From contig CAWHEX010000009.1 of the NCBI GenBank assembly GCA_963828625.1, positions 434,001 to 498,000 on the forward strand: 64,000 nucleotides of DNA. The letters are read 5' to 3'. Below, one piece after another: positions 16,825 through 26,600 of the stretch. This DNA is from PALSA-894 sp963828625. Lineage in GTDB: Bacteria > Pseudomonadota > Alphaproteobacteria > Rhizobiales > Xanthobacteraceae. A program made the translations under genes and the position numbers. The notes under the pieces are model-generated. The model was not told the origin of the DNA. It saw only the letters and a list, made by a program, of their open reading frames with translations, and ran no database searches. Positions within the stretch are counted from its first letter, which is position 1, and each line of letters opens with the position of its first letter.

Positions 16825-17571
16825 CTAGAACGGCAGCAGCACGTCCATCACCTGCTGGCCGTAGCGCGGCTGCTGCACGTCGGTGAGCTGGCCGCGTCCG
16901 CCATAGGCGATGCGCGCCTGCGCAATCTTGGTGGAGTCGATCGTGTTGTCGCTCTCGATGTCCTCCGGCCGCACGACGCCGGCGACGATCAGTTCTCTGA
17001 TTTCGAAGTTGACGCGCACCTCCTGCTTGCCTTCGACCACGAGGTTGCCGTTCGGCAGCACCTGCGTGACGACGGCGGCGACGTTGGTGAGCAGCGCTTC
17101 CTGCCGGTTGACCGAGCCCTTGTTGTCGGTCGCGGATGTCGAATCCGCGCTGAGAAGTTTTCCCGGCATCAATTGCGCGGCCTGTCCGGTGAGCAACTTG
17201 CTGCCGATGAAGTCCGTGACGCCGGAGTCTTCCTTGCTCGTGCGGCTGCGCGCGGTGCCGTTCTCGAACTTGGCGTTGTCGGTGATCTTTACCTTCACGG
17301 TCATGATGTCGCCGACCTGCATCGCGCGCTGATCCTTGAAGAACGCGCGCGAGCCGTTACGCCACAGCGAGTTCGGATTGTAGATCGCGGCCTGCGGCGC
17401 CGGCATCGGCATCTGCACCGGCTTGTAGCCGGGCTGGGCGGTCGGGTTCTCGATCGCTGAAAGCGCCGGCTGCTCGCCGACGTTTTTCAGGCGGTCGAGG
17501 GCGGAGCACCCGCACAGCAGCCCCGGCATCAGGATCGCAACGGTAATGGGCAGACGCGATTGTTTTGACAT
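16825..17571 (-). CDS. flgH: Flagellar L-ring lipoprotein FlgH
   Basis: 248 residues. Lipoprotein signal with lipobox LLCGC (acylated Cys near residue 22), so it is anchored in the outer membrane, where it forms the L ring. Conserved parts are NSLWRNGSRAFFKDQRAM, VGDIMTVKVKITDNAKFENG, LPNGNLVVEGKQEVRVN and GVVRPEDI, ending QVMDVLLPF. ATG at 17571 is preferred; a GTG three codons earlier (17580) is possible. Last gene of the flgF-flgG-flgA-flgH group, 17 bases after flgA. Confidence 0.93.
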   Translation of the reverse strand: MSKQSRLPITVAILMPGLLCGCSALDRLKNVGEQPALSAIENPTAQPGYKPVQMPMPAPQAAIYNPNSLWRNGSRAFFKDQRAMQVGDIMTVKVKITDNAKFENGTARSRTSKEDSGVTDFIGSKLLTGQAAQLMPGKLLSADSTSATDNKGSVNRQEALLTNVAAVVTQVLPNGNLVVEGKQEVRVNFEIRELIVAGVVRPEDIESDNTIDSTKIAQARIAYGGRGQLTDVQQPRYGQQVMDVLLPF

Positions 17572-17588
17572 GACACTCACTTCGGGTT

Positions 17589-18572
17589 TCAGCGGCTTTG
17601 CTCGGTTTCGGGTTCGCTGGCGAGACGCGCGACGACGCGTGGCGGGCTCGGCGGCGTCATGGTGACGTGACCGGGTCCGGTCACGACGCCCTGGATGGTG
17701 CGCTTCGACTGCACATTCAGCACGCTCACACTGTCGCCGTCGGCCGCGGACTCCAGCGCCTTGCCGCGCATGGTGAGCACGATGCCGGGCACCTCGTAGG
17801 TCAGCGTCACGGTCTCGTTGCGCTGGACGATCTCGGCCTTCATCAGGTCGGCGGTACGGAACGATTGGCCGGCGCGCACGGCGCGTTTCGCGGCGCGGCC
17901 CGCCATGTCGGCGACGGGCGCCGGCGGCTCGTTCGCGAACTCGGCTTTCGGGCGGCGCTCGATCGCGAAGTCGCCCGGCCGGATCACCTCGCCGCGCGCA
18001 AGCGCGCGTGTCGCGACCGCGGCCTCGGTCGTCTCGACCGCGGACCCGGTGTAGCGCCAGGCGCCGCTTCCGCCCGTCGCGCGCTCGAACGTGATGTCGA
18101 AGCGGCGCGAGGCGGGATCGTAGGAGAGCCGCGCGAGCGAAAGCTCCGCGTTTGCATTCCAGTCGAACTCGATCGCGCGCACGTCGCGGTCGAACACGAT
18201 CTTCAGATTTTCCGCCCGGCCGAGATCGTAGCGCGCGATCAGCGCGCGCACGATGCGCTGCTCGATGTCGTCGGCCGCGACCGTGCGGCTTGCGCGCGTC
18301 ACGGTGACTTCGCTCAAGCCCTGCACCTCGACGGCGATCAGGCCGTAGGAGCGCACCGCATCGAGCACGGTACGCACCGGCACGGCACCGGTCTGTCCGA
18401 GATCGGGCGCGCGGAAGATCGGCGTGTTCGCGGCCATGCCCGCGTTCTCGACCAGGTCGCCGATACGCACGACGTCGCCGGCGACGGTGACCTGCGCCTT
18501 GAGCCGCGCCTGTGCGGCGGCGGGCGAGATCGTGGTGGCGAGCAGGAGTGCTGAGAGGAGAATGCGCATCAT
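17589..18572 (-). CDS. flgA: P-ring assembly chaperone FlgA
   Basis: 327 residues with signal peptide (MMRILLSALLLATTISPAAA). The C-terminal SAF-type part includes ATRALARGEVIRPGDFAIE, GRAAKRAVRAGQSFRTADL and TLTYEVPGIVLTMRGKALE. It is a periplasmic chaperone for FlgI. It is longer than E. coli FlgA (~220) through an N-terminal extension, common in this order. It lies nine bases after flgG on the minus strand. Confidence 0.9.
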   Translation of the reverse strand: MMRILLSALLLATTISPAAAQARLKAQVTVAGDVVRIGDLVENAGMAANTPIFRAPDLGQTGAVPVRTVLDAVRSYGLIAVEVQGLSEVTVTRASRTVAADDIEQRIVRALIARYDLGRAENLKIVFDRDVRAIEFDWNANAELSLARLSYDPASRRFDITFERATGGSGAWRYTGSAVETTEAAVATRALARGEVIRPGDFAIERRPKAEFANEPPAPVADMAGRAAKRAVRAGQSFRTADLMKAEIVQRNETVTLTYEVPGIVLTMRGKALESAADGDSVSVLNVQSKRTIQGVVTGPGHVTMTPPSPPRVVARLASEPETEQSR

Positions 18573-18581
18573 CGTTCTCCG

Positions 18582-19370
18582 TTACCGCAGCATCTGCGAG
18601 GTCGATTGCAGCATCTGGTCGGTCGCCGTGATGACCTTGGCGTTCATCTCGTAGGCGCGCTGCGCGGCGATCAGGTCGGAGATTTCGCTCACCGCCTCGA
18701 CATTCGCCTGTTCGAGATTTCCCTGCTGGAGATTGCCGAACAAATCCTGGTTCGGATTGCCGACCTGCGGCGTGCCGGAGGAGGGCGTCTCGAGGTAGAG
18801 GTTGTCGCCGATGCCTTGCAGGCCCGCCTTGTTGACGAACATCGCGAGCTGGATCTGTCCGACGACCGTGGGCGTGGTGCTGCCCGGGAGCGATGCCGAG
18901 ACCTGGCCCTGCGCGTTGACGGTCACCGACGTGGAATTCTGCGGGATCGTCAGGCCGGGGCTGAGCACGTTGCCCTGCGCGGTGACGATGCGGCCCTGCA
19001 AGTCGAGCTCGAACGAGCCGTCGCGCGAGTAGGCGGTGCGGCCATCGGGGAGCGTGATCTGGAAGAAACCTTCGCCGCGGATCGCGACGTCGTAGTCCTT
19101 GCCGGTCTGCACCAGCGAGCCTTGGGTCATCAGGCGCGGCGTGCTGACGGTCTTCACGCCCGATCCAAGCTCGACGCCGGCCGGAAGCTGGTTGCCCTGA
19201 TCCGAGGTCTGCGTGCCGACGCGGCGCACGTGCTCGTAGAGCAGGTCCTGAAATTCCGCGCGCTGGCGCTTGTAGCCAGTGGTGCGCATGTTGGCGATGT
19301 TGTTCGAGATCACCTGAACGTTGAGTTCCTGCGCCTTCATGCCGGTGGCGGCGGTGTGGAGAGCTCTCAT
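18582..19370 (-). CDS. flgG: Distal rod protein FlgG
   Basis: 262 residues, the standard FlgG length. MRALHTAATGMKAQELNVQV, NNIANMRTTGYKRQRAEFQD, GEGFFQITLPDGRTAYSRDG and the C-terminal ISDLIAAQRAYEMNAKVI are all typical. It forms the distal rod through the P and L rings. Encoded between flgF and flgA. Confidence 0.95.
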   Translation of the reverse strand: MRALHTAATGMKAQELNVQVISNNIANMRTTGYKRQRAEFQDLLYEHVRRVGTQTSDQGNQLPAGVELGSGVKTVSTPRLMTQGSLVQTGKDYDVAIRGEGFFQITLPDGRTAYSRDGSFELDLQGRIVTAQGNVLSPGLTIPQNSTSVTVNAQGQVSASLPGSTTPTVVGQIQLAMFVNKAGLQGIGDNLYLETPSSGTPQVGNPNQDLFGNLQQGNLEQANVEAVSEISDLIAAQRAYEMNAKVITATDQMLQSTSQMLR

Positions 19371-19394
19371 GATCTATTGCTCCGTGTGTGCCGC

Positions 19395-20165
19395 TTATGA
19401 GTTCGGGACTTCGGCGAGCTTCTCGATCGCCGAGCGACGCATGTCGCTCTGGTTTTGCAGCATGCCGGCGATCTGCGTGTAGGCGCGCGTGACCTCGACC
19501 ATCCGCGTCATTTCCATGACGCTGTTGACGTTAGACTTCTCGATCACGCCCTGATTGACGCGGATGTCCGGCCCTGCCGCCTGCGGCGCCATGCCGGCGG
19601 GCGCCACGAAGGTCGACGTGCCGTCCTTCTGGAGCCGCTGCGGCTGGTCGAAGCTCGCGAGCTTGAGCTTGCCGCGCTGCGCGTCCTGCGTGCTCGCGCC
19701 CTCGCGCACCGAGATCGTGCCGTCGATACCGATCGAGATGTCACGGTCGCTCGGCTGGAACACGATCGGCCCGTTCTGTCCGATGACCTGCAAACCTTCC
19801 GAGGTGACGAGCTGGCCCTGACTGTTGATCTGCAGGGCGCCGTTGCGCGTGTAGCGCTCGCCGCGCGGTGTTTGCACGGTCAGGAACGCATTGCCGCTGA
19901 TCGCGACGTCGAGCGGATTGCCGGTCGGCTGCACCGGTCCTTGGCTGAGATCGAGCCAGGTCGCGCGGTCCTGCACGAACGAGACGCGGCGGTCGTTGCC
20001 GGAAAACTGGTTCGCGCGCGCGACCGGCATCAGATGTTCATGGAAGACGACGTTGTCCGCCTTGAACCCCGTGGTGTTCAGGTTCGCGATGTTGTTCGCG
20101 ACGACATCGAGTTCGCGCTGAAGCGCGATCTGGCGCGACAGACCGACGAGAGAGGTGTTCTCCAT
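19395..20165 (-). CDS. flgF: Proximal rod protein FlgF
   Basis: 256 residues from MENTSLVGLSRQIALQRELD, with NNIANLNTTGFKADNVVF, ISGNAFLTVQTPRGERYTRN and the C-terminal MTRMVEVTRAYTQIAGML. Three in-frame ATGs lie at 20183, 20171 and 20165; only 20165 has GGGGAG at good spacing (seven bases), so it is chosen. First gene of the minus-strand rod/ring operon behind a sigma-54 promoter. Confidence 0.92.
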   Translation of the reverse strand: MENTSLVGLSRQIALQRELDVVANNIANLNTTGFKADNVVFHEHLMPVARANQFSGNDRRVSFVQDRATWLDLSQGPVQPTGNPLDVAISGNAFLTVQTPRGERYTRNGALQINSQGQLVTSEGLQVIGQNGPIVFQPSDRDISIGIDGTISVREGASTQDAQRGKLKLASFDQPQRLQKDGTSTFVAPAGMAPQAAGPDIRVNQGVIEKSNVNSVMEMTRMVEVTRAYTQIAGMLQNQSDMRRSAIEKLAEVPNS

Positions 20166-20271
20166 CGTCATGCTCCCCTTCATGTGACGCGCGATGGTCC
20201 TCCCAGACCGGTCTTGCGCGTCCTTGCACCGTTCGCCTCTCCCAAGGCGGGGCGGTACGGGCTGTTGCTTT

Positions 20272-20286
20272 GCAGCCGCCGTGCCA
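20272..20286 (-). promoter_or_regulatory. Sigma-54 promoter of the flgF operon
   Basis: Minus strand: TGGCAC, five bases (GGCGG), CTGC, then A. Nine of ten consensus positions match at exact -24/-12 spacing. It is 107 bases before the flgF start. The ftr-like elements at 20342-20392 lie ~55-105 bases upstream of it. Confidence 0.7.
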
Positions 20287-20341
20287 CTTCGGGAAATGAT
20301 GGTTGGTCAATAGGGTTAGGGTGAGAGCGTGCCCGGCGAGG

Positions 20342-20392
20342 CCCGGCAGATTGCGCCGTCGCGGGCAGGTCACCCGGCAATTTTTTCCTGCC
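20342..20392. promoter_or_regulatory. ftr-like elements between flgF and fliL
   Basis: CCCGGCAGATTGCGCCG at 20342-20358 and CCCGGCAATTTTTTCCTGCC at about 20373-20392 share the CCGGCA...GCC layout of the flgE elements. Their position fits FlbD activation of the divergent flgF sigma-54 promoter and possible repression of fliL. Confidence 0.5.
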
Positions 20393-20395
20393 AAA

Positions 20396-20410
20396 TCAAG
20401 TAATCGTTAA
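20396..20410 (+). promoter_or_regulatory. CtrA box (one mismatch) upstream of fliL
   Basis: TCAA, seven bases (GTAATCG), TTAA followed by CC. One mismatch to TTAA-N7-TTAA. It lies 80 bases before the fliL start. The Caulobacter fliLM operon is CtrA controlled, which supports it. Confidence 0.5.
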
Positions 20411-20489
20411 CCATTCGGAACCTAGCTTGCCCGCAGGGGGCAGCGCGTCCGCGCATCAACATGCGCGCCGCGCGCCGGGCAGGGAACCG

Positions 20490-21011
20490 ATGGCAAAAGC
20501 GAAGCAGCCGCAAGGCGAAGAGGCCGACGCGCCGGAAGCCGAAGGCGGCGAAGGCGCGGCGCCGAAGAAAAGTTTTCTCTCCAAGAAGCTCATCATCATG
20601 GTCGCGGCCGGGCTCCTCGTGGTCGGCGGCGGCGGAGGCGGGGGCTATTTCTTCTTCTTCAACAAGAAGCATGAAGAGAAGCCGGTGCAGGTGGTGGTGA
20701 AGCCGCCGGCCTTCCTCGATCTGCCCGACGTGCTGGTGAACCTGTCGAACAGCGGCAACGGGCGCGCGAGCTATCTCAAGGCCAAGATCACGCTCGAGAT
20801 CTCCGAGCAGAAGGTCGCCGATGAGATCAAGCCGGTGTTGCCGCGCGTGCTCGACGCGTTCCAGACCTATCTGCGCGAGATGCGCCAGAGCGACCTCGAG
20901 GGCTCGGCCGGTCTCTACCGGCTGCGCGACGAACTCACGCGCCGCGTCAACCTCGCGGTCGCGCCGAACAAGATCAACGCCGTGCTGTTCAAGGAAATCG
21001 TCGTTCAATAA
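20490..21011 (+). CDS. fliL: Flagellar basal-body-associated protein FliL
   Basis: 173 residues. A charged N-terminus is followed by one membrane segment (LIIMVAAGLLVVGGGGGGGY, residues ~33-52) and a periplasmic domain with PAFLDLPDVLVNLSN and YLREMRQSDLEGSAGLYRLR. FliL supports stator function and torque. The start MAKAKQPQG at 20490 is chosen; the frame upstream to 20427 overlaps the promoter region. It is followed five bases later by fliM. Confidence 0.9.
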   Translation: MAKAKQPQGEEADAPEAEGGEGAAPKKSFLSKKLIIMVAAGLLVVGGGGGGGYFFFFNKKHEEKPVQVVVKPPAFLDLPDVLVNLSNSGNGRASYLKAKITLEISEQKVADEIKPVLPRVLDAFQTYLREMRQSDLEGSAGLYRLRDELTRRVNLAVAPNKINAVLFKEIVVQ

Positions 21012-21016
21012 CCGCC

Positions 21017-22228
21017 ATGGCAGAAGAGAAGGACGATCTCGCGGCCGAATGGGGCACGGCGCTCGCCGAAAAGGGCGCAGCGCCCGCGGGCGCTCCGCCT
21101 GAGGGCGGCGCTCCTGCGGCGGGCGGTGAAGGCAGCGACGACATGGCCGCCCAGTGGGCGGCGATGATCGAGGACGGCGGCCAGTTCATTCAGGCCGGCG
21201 GCAAGGGCGGCGCGGAGCGCATCCTCAATCAGGAAGAGATCGACAGCCTGCTCGGCTTCAATCTCACCGACATCACGCTCAACGAGAATTCCGGCATCCG
21301 GGCGATCATCGATTCCGCGATGGTCTCCTACGAGCGTCTGCCGATGCTCGAAATCGTCTTCGACCGCCTCGTGCGGCTGATGACGACATCGCTGCGCAAC
21401 TTCACCTCCGACAACGTCGAAGTCTCGCTCGACCGCATCACCTCGGTGCGCTTCGGCGATTATCTCAATTCGATCCCGCTGCCCGCCATCCTCACGGTGT
21501 TCAAGGCCGAGGAGTGGGACAACTTCGGCCTGTTCACGGTCGACTCCACGCTCATCTATTCGATCATCGACGTGCTGCTCGGCGGGCGGCGCGGGCAGAC
21601 CGCGATCCGCATCGAGGGTCGTCCGTACACGACGATCGAGACGAGCCTCGTCAAGCGCATGGTCGAGGTCGTGCTGGCGGATGCCGAGGTCGCGTTCCGC
21701 CCGCTCTCGCCGGTGAAGTTCACCATCGATCGGCTCGAGACCAATCCGCGCTTTGCCGCCATCACGCGGCCCGCGAATGCCGCGATCCTGGTGCGGCTGC
21801 GCATCGACATGGAAGACCGCGGCGGCAACATCGAGTTGCTGCTGCCCTACGCGACCATCGAACCGATCCGCGACGTATTGTTGCAGATGTTCATGGGCGA
21901 GAAGTTCGGCCGCGATCAGGTCTGGGAAGGCCATCTCGCAACCGAGATTGGGCAGACCGATATCTCCGTCGAGGCGGTCCTCTACGAAGCGGAGATGCCG
22001 CTGAAGCAGCTGATGTCGCTCGATGTCGGCGACACGCTCACCCTCGATCTCAAGCCCGATGCGCTGGTGACGGTGCGCTGTGGCGACGTCTCGCTGACGG
22101 AAGGGCGCATGGGCCGGGTCGGCGACAAGGTCGCGGTCCGCGTCGTGAAGCCGCTGCGCAAACCGAAGACCACATTCGCCATGTTCGAAATGGCAGACCA
22201 ATCCTCAGGCCGCATGGACGCCCAATGA
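21017..22228 (+). CDS. fliM: Flagellar motor switch protein FliM
   Basis: 403 residues. An Ala/Pro-rich N-terminal ~45 residues precedes ERILNQEEIDSLLGF. The middle CheC-like domain has YERLPMLEIVFDRLVRLM, TSVRFGDYLNSIPLPAI and DVLLGGRRGQTA; the C-terminal SpoA (FliN-like) domain has DVGDTLTLDLKPDALVTV. It forms the middle of the C ring and binds CheY-P. Its stop overlaps the next start (ATGA). Confidence 0.94.
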   Translation: MAEEKDDLAAEWGTALAEKGAAPAGAPPEGGAPAAGGEGSDDMAAQWAAMIEDGGQFIQAGGKGGAERILNQEEIDSLLGFNLTDITLNENSGIRAIIDSAMVSYERLPMLEIVFDRLVRLMTTSLRNFTSDNVEVSLDRITSVRFGDYLNSIPLPAILTVFKAEEWDNFGLFTVDSTLIYSIIDVLLGGRRGQTAIRIEGRPYTTIETSLVKRMVEVVLADAEVAFRPLSPVKFTIDRLETNPRFAAITRPANAAILVRLRIDMEDRGGNIELLLPYATIEPIRDVLLQMFMGEKFGRDQVWEGHLATEIGQTDISVEAVLYEAEMPLKQLMSLDVGDTLTLDLKPDALVTVRCGDVSLTEGRMGRVGDKVAVRVVKPLRKPKTTFAMFEMADQSSGRMDAQ

Positions 22229-22678
22229 CGCACGAACTCGGGTTGATGATCGAGAGCTCTGGTTGCGGTGCTGCTGCTGCTCACGATCAGCTTCTGCCTC
22301 GTGCTCAATCGCCGGCTCAAGAAGCTCAAGGCCGACGAGCAGGCGCTGAAGGCAACGATCTCCGAACTGATCACCGCCACCGAAATTGCCGAGCGCGCGA
22401 TCGCCGGCCTGAAGGTGACGGTGCGCGACTGCGACCTCAATCTGAGCGAACGGCTGCGCGACGGCGAGAGCCTCGCACGCGAACTGCACTCGCAGCTTGA
22501 AGGCGGACAGCACGTGCTGGCGCAGCTTGCGCAGATTACGGCTGCGGCGCGTCCGCCGGCGCCGCCTGTCATGCCCGTTGTGCCGGCCGCACCACCTGCA
22601 CCGGCCGCGCACGCGACCGCACAGGCGGCGGGCGCATTCGCGGCGCGCGCACGGGCACGCCTCAATCAGGCGGCCTGA
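22225..22678 (+). CDS. DUF6468-type membrane protein between fliM and motE-like gene, frame broken near 22258
   Basis: ATG at 22225 overlaps the fliM stop. The start reads MTHELGLMIES, then one extra base near 22258 shifts the frame; the following frame gives LVAVLLLLTISFCLVLNRRL (membrane segment), a coiled-coil region (ELITATEIAERAIAGLKVTV, SLARELHSQLEGGQ) and an Ala/Pro-rich tail. Corrected length is 150 residues. I recognise the layout as the DUF6468 family found at this place in Rhizobiales flagellar clusters, but the name is from memory. Probably an accessory of motor or export function; no activity is known to me. Confidence 0.7.
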
Positions 22679-23565
22679 TGAATCTGCTGCGCAACCTTCG
22701 GCTCATTCCCGTCGTCGCCCTCGCGGCGGCGGCGCTTTTCTTTCTGAAGGTCTCGGCGATTGTCATCGAGGGCGGCTACACACTGGCCTCATTGCGTGTC
22801 GCGCAAGCGCAGGGACTGGGCGAGGGTGTACGGGCGACCGATTTCAAGATCCCGCCGCCCGCTCCGCTCGACGATACAACGCCCGCTGTGCGCGGCGACC
22901 GCGCCCGCTCGTGGGTGCGCGACCTTTACGAACCCGCGGATGTGACCGGCTCGGTCGCGGCGAAGCCCGAAGCGGCCCCGCCGCCCGCCGCAGCGGCCCC
23001 CGACAAGGCCGCGCAAGCGCCGGCCGCGACGCCTGCGAAGGGCGAAGCGCCGCCCGCCGAAGCCGCATCCGCGCCGCCGGCTGACGCGATCAAGCCGACG
23101 CTTACCGCGGGCGAGCGTGCGATCCTGGAAAGTCTGCAACAGCGCCGGCAGGAGCTCGACACGCGTGCGCGCGAGATCGAGGTGCGCGACAGCCTGGTCA
23201 AGGCCGCGGAGAAGCGCGTCGAGCAGCGCCTTCAGGAATTGAAGGAGACGGAGGCGCGCATCACCGGCGTCGCCACCAAGAAGGATGAGGCGGAGGCCGC
23301 GAAGTTCAAGAGTCTCGTCAGCATGTACGAGAACATGAAGGCGAAGGACGCCGCCAAGGTGTTCGACCGGCTCAACATGCGGGTGCTGATCGAGGTCGTG
23401 AACACCATGAACCCGCGCCGCATGTCGGACATCCTCGGCCAGATGACGCCCGAGGTCGCCGAGCGCCTGACCATCGAGATCGCGAACCGTTCCGGTGCGA
23501 TCGACAAGGGCCCGCCGCAGCCGGTCGAATTGCCGAAGATCGAAGGCCGGCCGACCAAAAGCTGA
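22678..23565 (+). CDS. MotE-like flagellar protein (periplasmic coiled coil with MgtE-N-like domain)
   Basis: 295 residues. N-terminal membrane anchor (LIPVVALAAAALFFLKVSAI), Ala/Pro-rich linker, a coiled coil (residues ~145-200) and a C-terminal domain with FKSLVSMYENMKAKDAAKVF, NPRRMSDILGQMTPEVAERL and TIEIANRSG. In Sinorhizobium, MotE of this layout is a periplasmic chaperone for MotC, the rhizobial motor protein that steadies MotB. Its start overlaps the preceding stop (TGATG). No motC is recognised, but the next gene encodes a large helical-repeat protein. Confidence 0.75.
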   Translation: MNLLRNLRLIPVVALAAAALFFLKVSAIVIEGGYTLASLRVAQAQGLGEGVRATDFKIPPPAPLDDTTPAVRGDRARSWVRDLYEPADVTGSVAAKPEAAPPPAAAAPDKAAQAPAATPAKGEAPPAEAASAPPADAIKPTLTAGERAILESLQQRRQELDTRAREIEVRDSLVKAAEKRVEQRLQELKETEARITGVATKKDEAEAAKFKSLVSMYENMKAKDAAKVFDRLNMRVLIEVVNTMNPRRMSDILGQMTPEVAERLTIEIANRSGAIDKGPPQPVELPKIEGRPTKS

Positions 23566-23619
23566 GTCCGTCCCGTCCTCCAGGCGCGGATAATACCCGA
23601 TCGACCCTCTCCGACACGG

Positions 23620-23634
23620 TTAAGAGCCCGTTAA
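23620..23634 (+). promoter_or_regulatory. CtrA box upstream of the large AMIN-like/TPR gene
   Basis: TTAA, seven bases (GAGCCCG), TTAA: perfect CtrA consensus. It lies 66 bases before the start codon at 23700, and the motE-like gene ends 54 bases before it. This suggests the large gene has its own cell-cycle-controlled promoter. Confidence 0.65.
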
Positions 23635-23699
23635 ACGCCGCCAACTAGGCTGCTCCCGCGGGCGCGTCGCGACCGGATGATGACGCGCGGGCTGTAGAG

Positions 23700-26600
23700 A
23701 TGGCGGGCAAGTCGATCACACTCAGGGCCCTGCGGGAGTCGGCCGACGCCCAGGTGCAGCCGCGCCTTGGCGTGCGCATCGTCGCGGTCTTTACGATCGT
23801 GCAGCTCCTTCTGATCGCCGCCGTGTTGCTGCTCTACTCCTCGGCGGCCGGCGCCGCCCCGGTACCGACCGAAGTCAGCATCTCGACGGCGAACGGCTAC
23901 GCGCGTCTCGTCTTCACGCTTGCCGAAGAGACCGAAGCCGACGTGCGGTTGGCGAACGGGATCCTCATCGTTCAGTTCAAGAAGCCGGTCGAGATTCTCG
24001 TTGACCGGATACCGATGTCCGCAGGCGAGTACGTCGGCGCGGCGCGGCGCGATCCCGACGGCACCGGCATCCGCCTCGCGCTCAACCGCAAGGTCACCGT
24101 CAATACGATGGCGGCGGGCGAGAAGCTGTTCGTCGATCTGTTGCCCGAAGGCTGGATCGGCCTGCCACCGGGACTGCCGCAGGAAGTCGTCGAGGAACTC
24201 GCCAGGCGCGCGCGCGACGCCGAGAAGAAGGCGCGCCAGCAGTTGCGCGTCGGCCAGCAGCGCGCGCTTCCGCCTGTGCGCGTGCGCGTCGGCGTGCAGC
24301 CGACGTTTACGCGCTACACGTTCGCGCTGCCGCAGCTCATTCCGGTTTCGATCGACCGCGTCGAAGATCGCGTCACGTTCACGTTCGATGCGCCGATCAA
24401 GTTCGATCTGTCCGACGTTCACGCCGCGCTGCCGCCGATGATCCAGTCGGTCGAGGCGCAAGCCGGCGCGAAGGACAATGCGTTGGTGTCGTTCGACTTC
24501 ATCGGCAAGGTCGACGTCCGCACGTTCCGCGAGGAAAACAATTACGTCGTCGATGTACTGCCGATCGTGCCGCGCGAGAACGTCGCGGAGGCGGAGAAGC
24601 CGAAGGAGGCTGTGCCCGCCGCGCCTGCGCCGGCCCAGCCGCTCGCGTCAGCCCGAGAAGGCGCAAGCGCCACCCGCCGCAAAGCCCGTGGAGGCGAAAG
24701 CGCCGGAAACCGTGAAGGCACCGGAAGCCGCATCCGTTATTGCGAAACCTTCCGCTCCGCCGGCTCCCGCCGTCGCCGCGAAGGAGCCGCCACCCGAGCC
24801 GCCAACCACCATTCCGGCGCGCGAAAGCACCGACGCCAAGCCTCGGCCGCCTTCAGACGCGGAGGCGCCGGTCGTGGTCGATGTCCGTCGCCAAGGCGAA
24901 AGCGTGCGCCTCACGTTTCCGTTCGCCGCGCCGACGCCGGCCGCCGTGTTCCGCCGCGCCGATACGCTCTGGCTCGTGTTCGACAGCCAGACCCCGATCG
25001 ACATCAACAAGATCGTCGCGCAATCCGGCCGCAGCATCCGCAACGCCACGGTGACGCGCTCGCGCGAGGGTCAGGTCATCCAGCTCAAGCTCGACAAGCC
25101 GAAGCTCACCAGCATCGGCGCCGAAGGCCCCGCGTGGACCGTCATCGTCGGCGACATGATGCTGGAGCCGACGCAGCCGCTCGGCATGGTTCGTCTGGTG
25201 CAGCCGGGCGGACGCGCGAGCATCACGATCCCGTTCGACCAGCCGCAGCAGCTTCATCGCCTTGCCGACCAGGACGTCGGCGACACGCTCTTCGTCGTGA
25301 CTGCGCTCGGGCCGGCGCGCGGGTTTCTCAAGCCGCAGGAGTTCGTCGAGTTCAATGCGCTTGTCTCGACGCACGGCGTGGTGATCCAGCCGCGCGCCGA
25401 CGACGTCGTGGCCGAAATAACGTCGGACAAGGTGGTGGTGGCGCGCCCGGGCGGGCTGACGCTGTCGAACGCGAGCGCGCGCGGCGCGGCGCCGGGACAG
25501 ACGCGCGGCGCCGGCGGCGCGGCATCATCGGCGAACGCCTTGTTCGTGCTCGATCCGCAGGTCTGGGGCTTCGATCGTGAGTTCGAACTTCCGTGACCGT
25601 CAGATCGAGCTCGTCAGCGCGGCGGCCGCAGCCGACGACGTGCACCGCCCGGCGGCGCGGCTCAATCTCGCGCGCTTCTATCTCTCGCGCGATCTTGCGA
25701 GCGAAGCCAAGGGCGTGCTCGACGTGACGGCGTTCGACGAGGGCGCGATGGGCGACGGCTCCGCGCAGATGCTGCGCGCGGTTGCCAACGTGATGCTGGG
25801 CCGTGGCGCGGACGCCATGAAGGATCTCGCGCAGGCCGCCGTCGGCAATCGCAGCGAGGCGCCGCTCTGGCGCGCGCTGGCGCTCGCCCAGCAGGGCAAG
25901 TGGAGCGAGGCGCGCGAAGGCTTCCGTTCGCTCGAGACCGCGACTGCCACGCTGCCGATTGAGTTGCAACGCTACGCTTTCCACGAAGCGGTGCGTGCGG
26001 CGGTCGAGGCGCGCGACTTCGGCGCGGCGCAAAGTCTGCTCGTCGAGTTCGAGACGCTCGGCACCACGCGCGAGCGCGATGCCGATCTCACGGTACTCAA
26101 GGGCCGCTTGATGGAGGGCCTTGGCCGGCTTGCCGAGGCGCTCACGTTCTACAAGGCGGCGGCGGAGTCGCCGGATCGTCCGGCGGCTGCGCGTGCGCGG
26201 CTGCGCGAGGTGGCGTTGCGTCAGTCGATCGGCGAGATCAAGCGCGACGAAGCCGCCGCGGCGCTGGAGTCGCTGACCACGGCATGGCGTGGCGACGAGG
26301 TCGAGGCCGAGGCGCTGCAAGTGCTCGGGCGGCTCTATGCCGAGGACGGCCGCTATCGCGACGGCTTTCAGGTGATGCGCACCGCGCTCATCAGTTACCC
26401 ACTTTCCGAAATGACGCGGCGCATCCAGGACGAGGCGGCGGTCGCGTTCGAGTCGCTGTTCCTTGGCGGCAAGGGCGACGCGATGCCGCCGATCGACGCG
26501 CTCAGCCTGTTCTACGATTTCCGCGATCTCACGCCCGTCGGGCGCCGCGGCGACGAGATGATCCGCAAGCTCGCCGACCGGCTCGTCTCGGTCGATCTGC

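Noticed and set aside
20416..20430. CGGAAC-N5-TTGC before fliL as a sigma-54 promoter
   Set aside because: Spacing is right but two of ten positions differ, and a CtrA-type box at 20396-20410 is the expected control for fliL.
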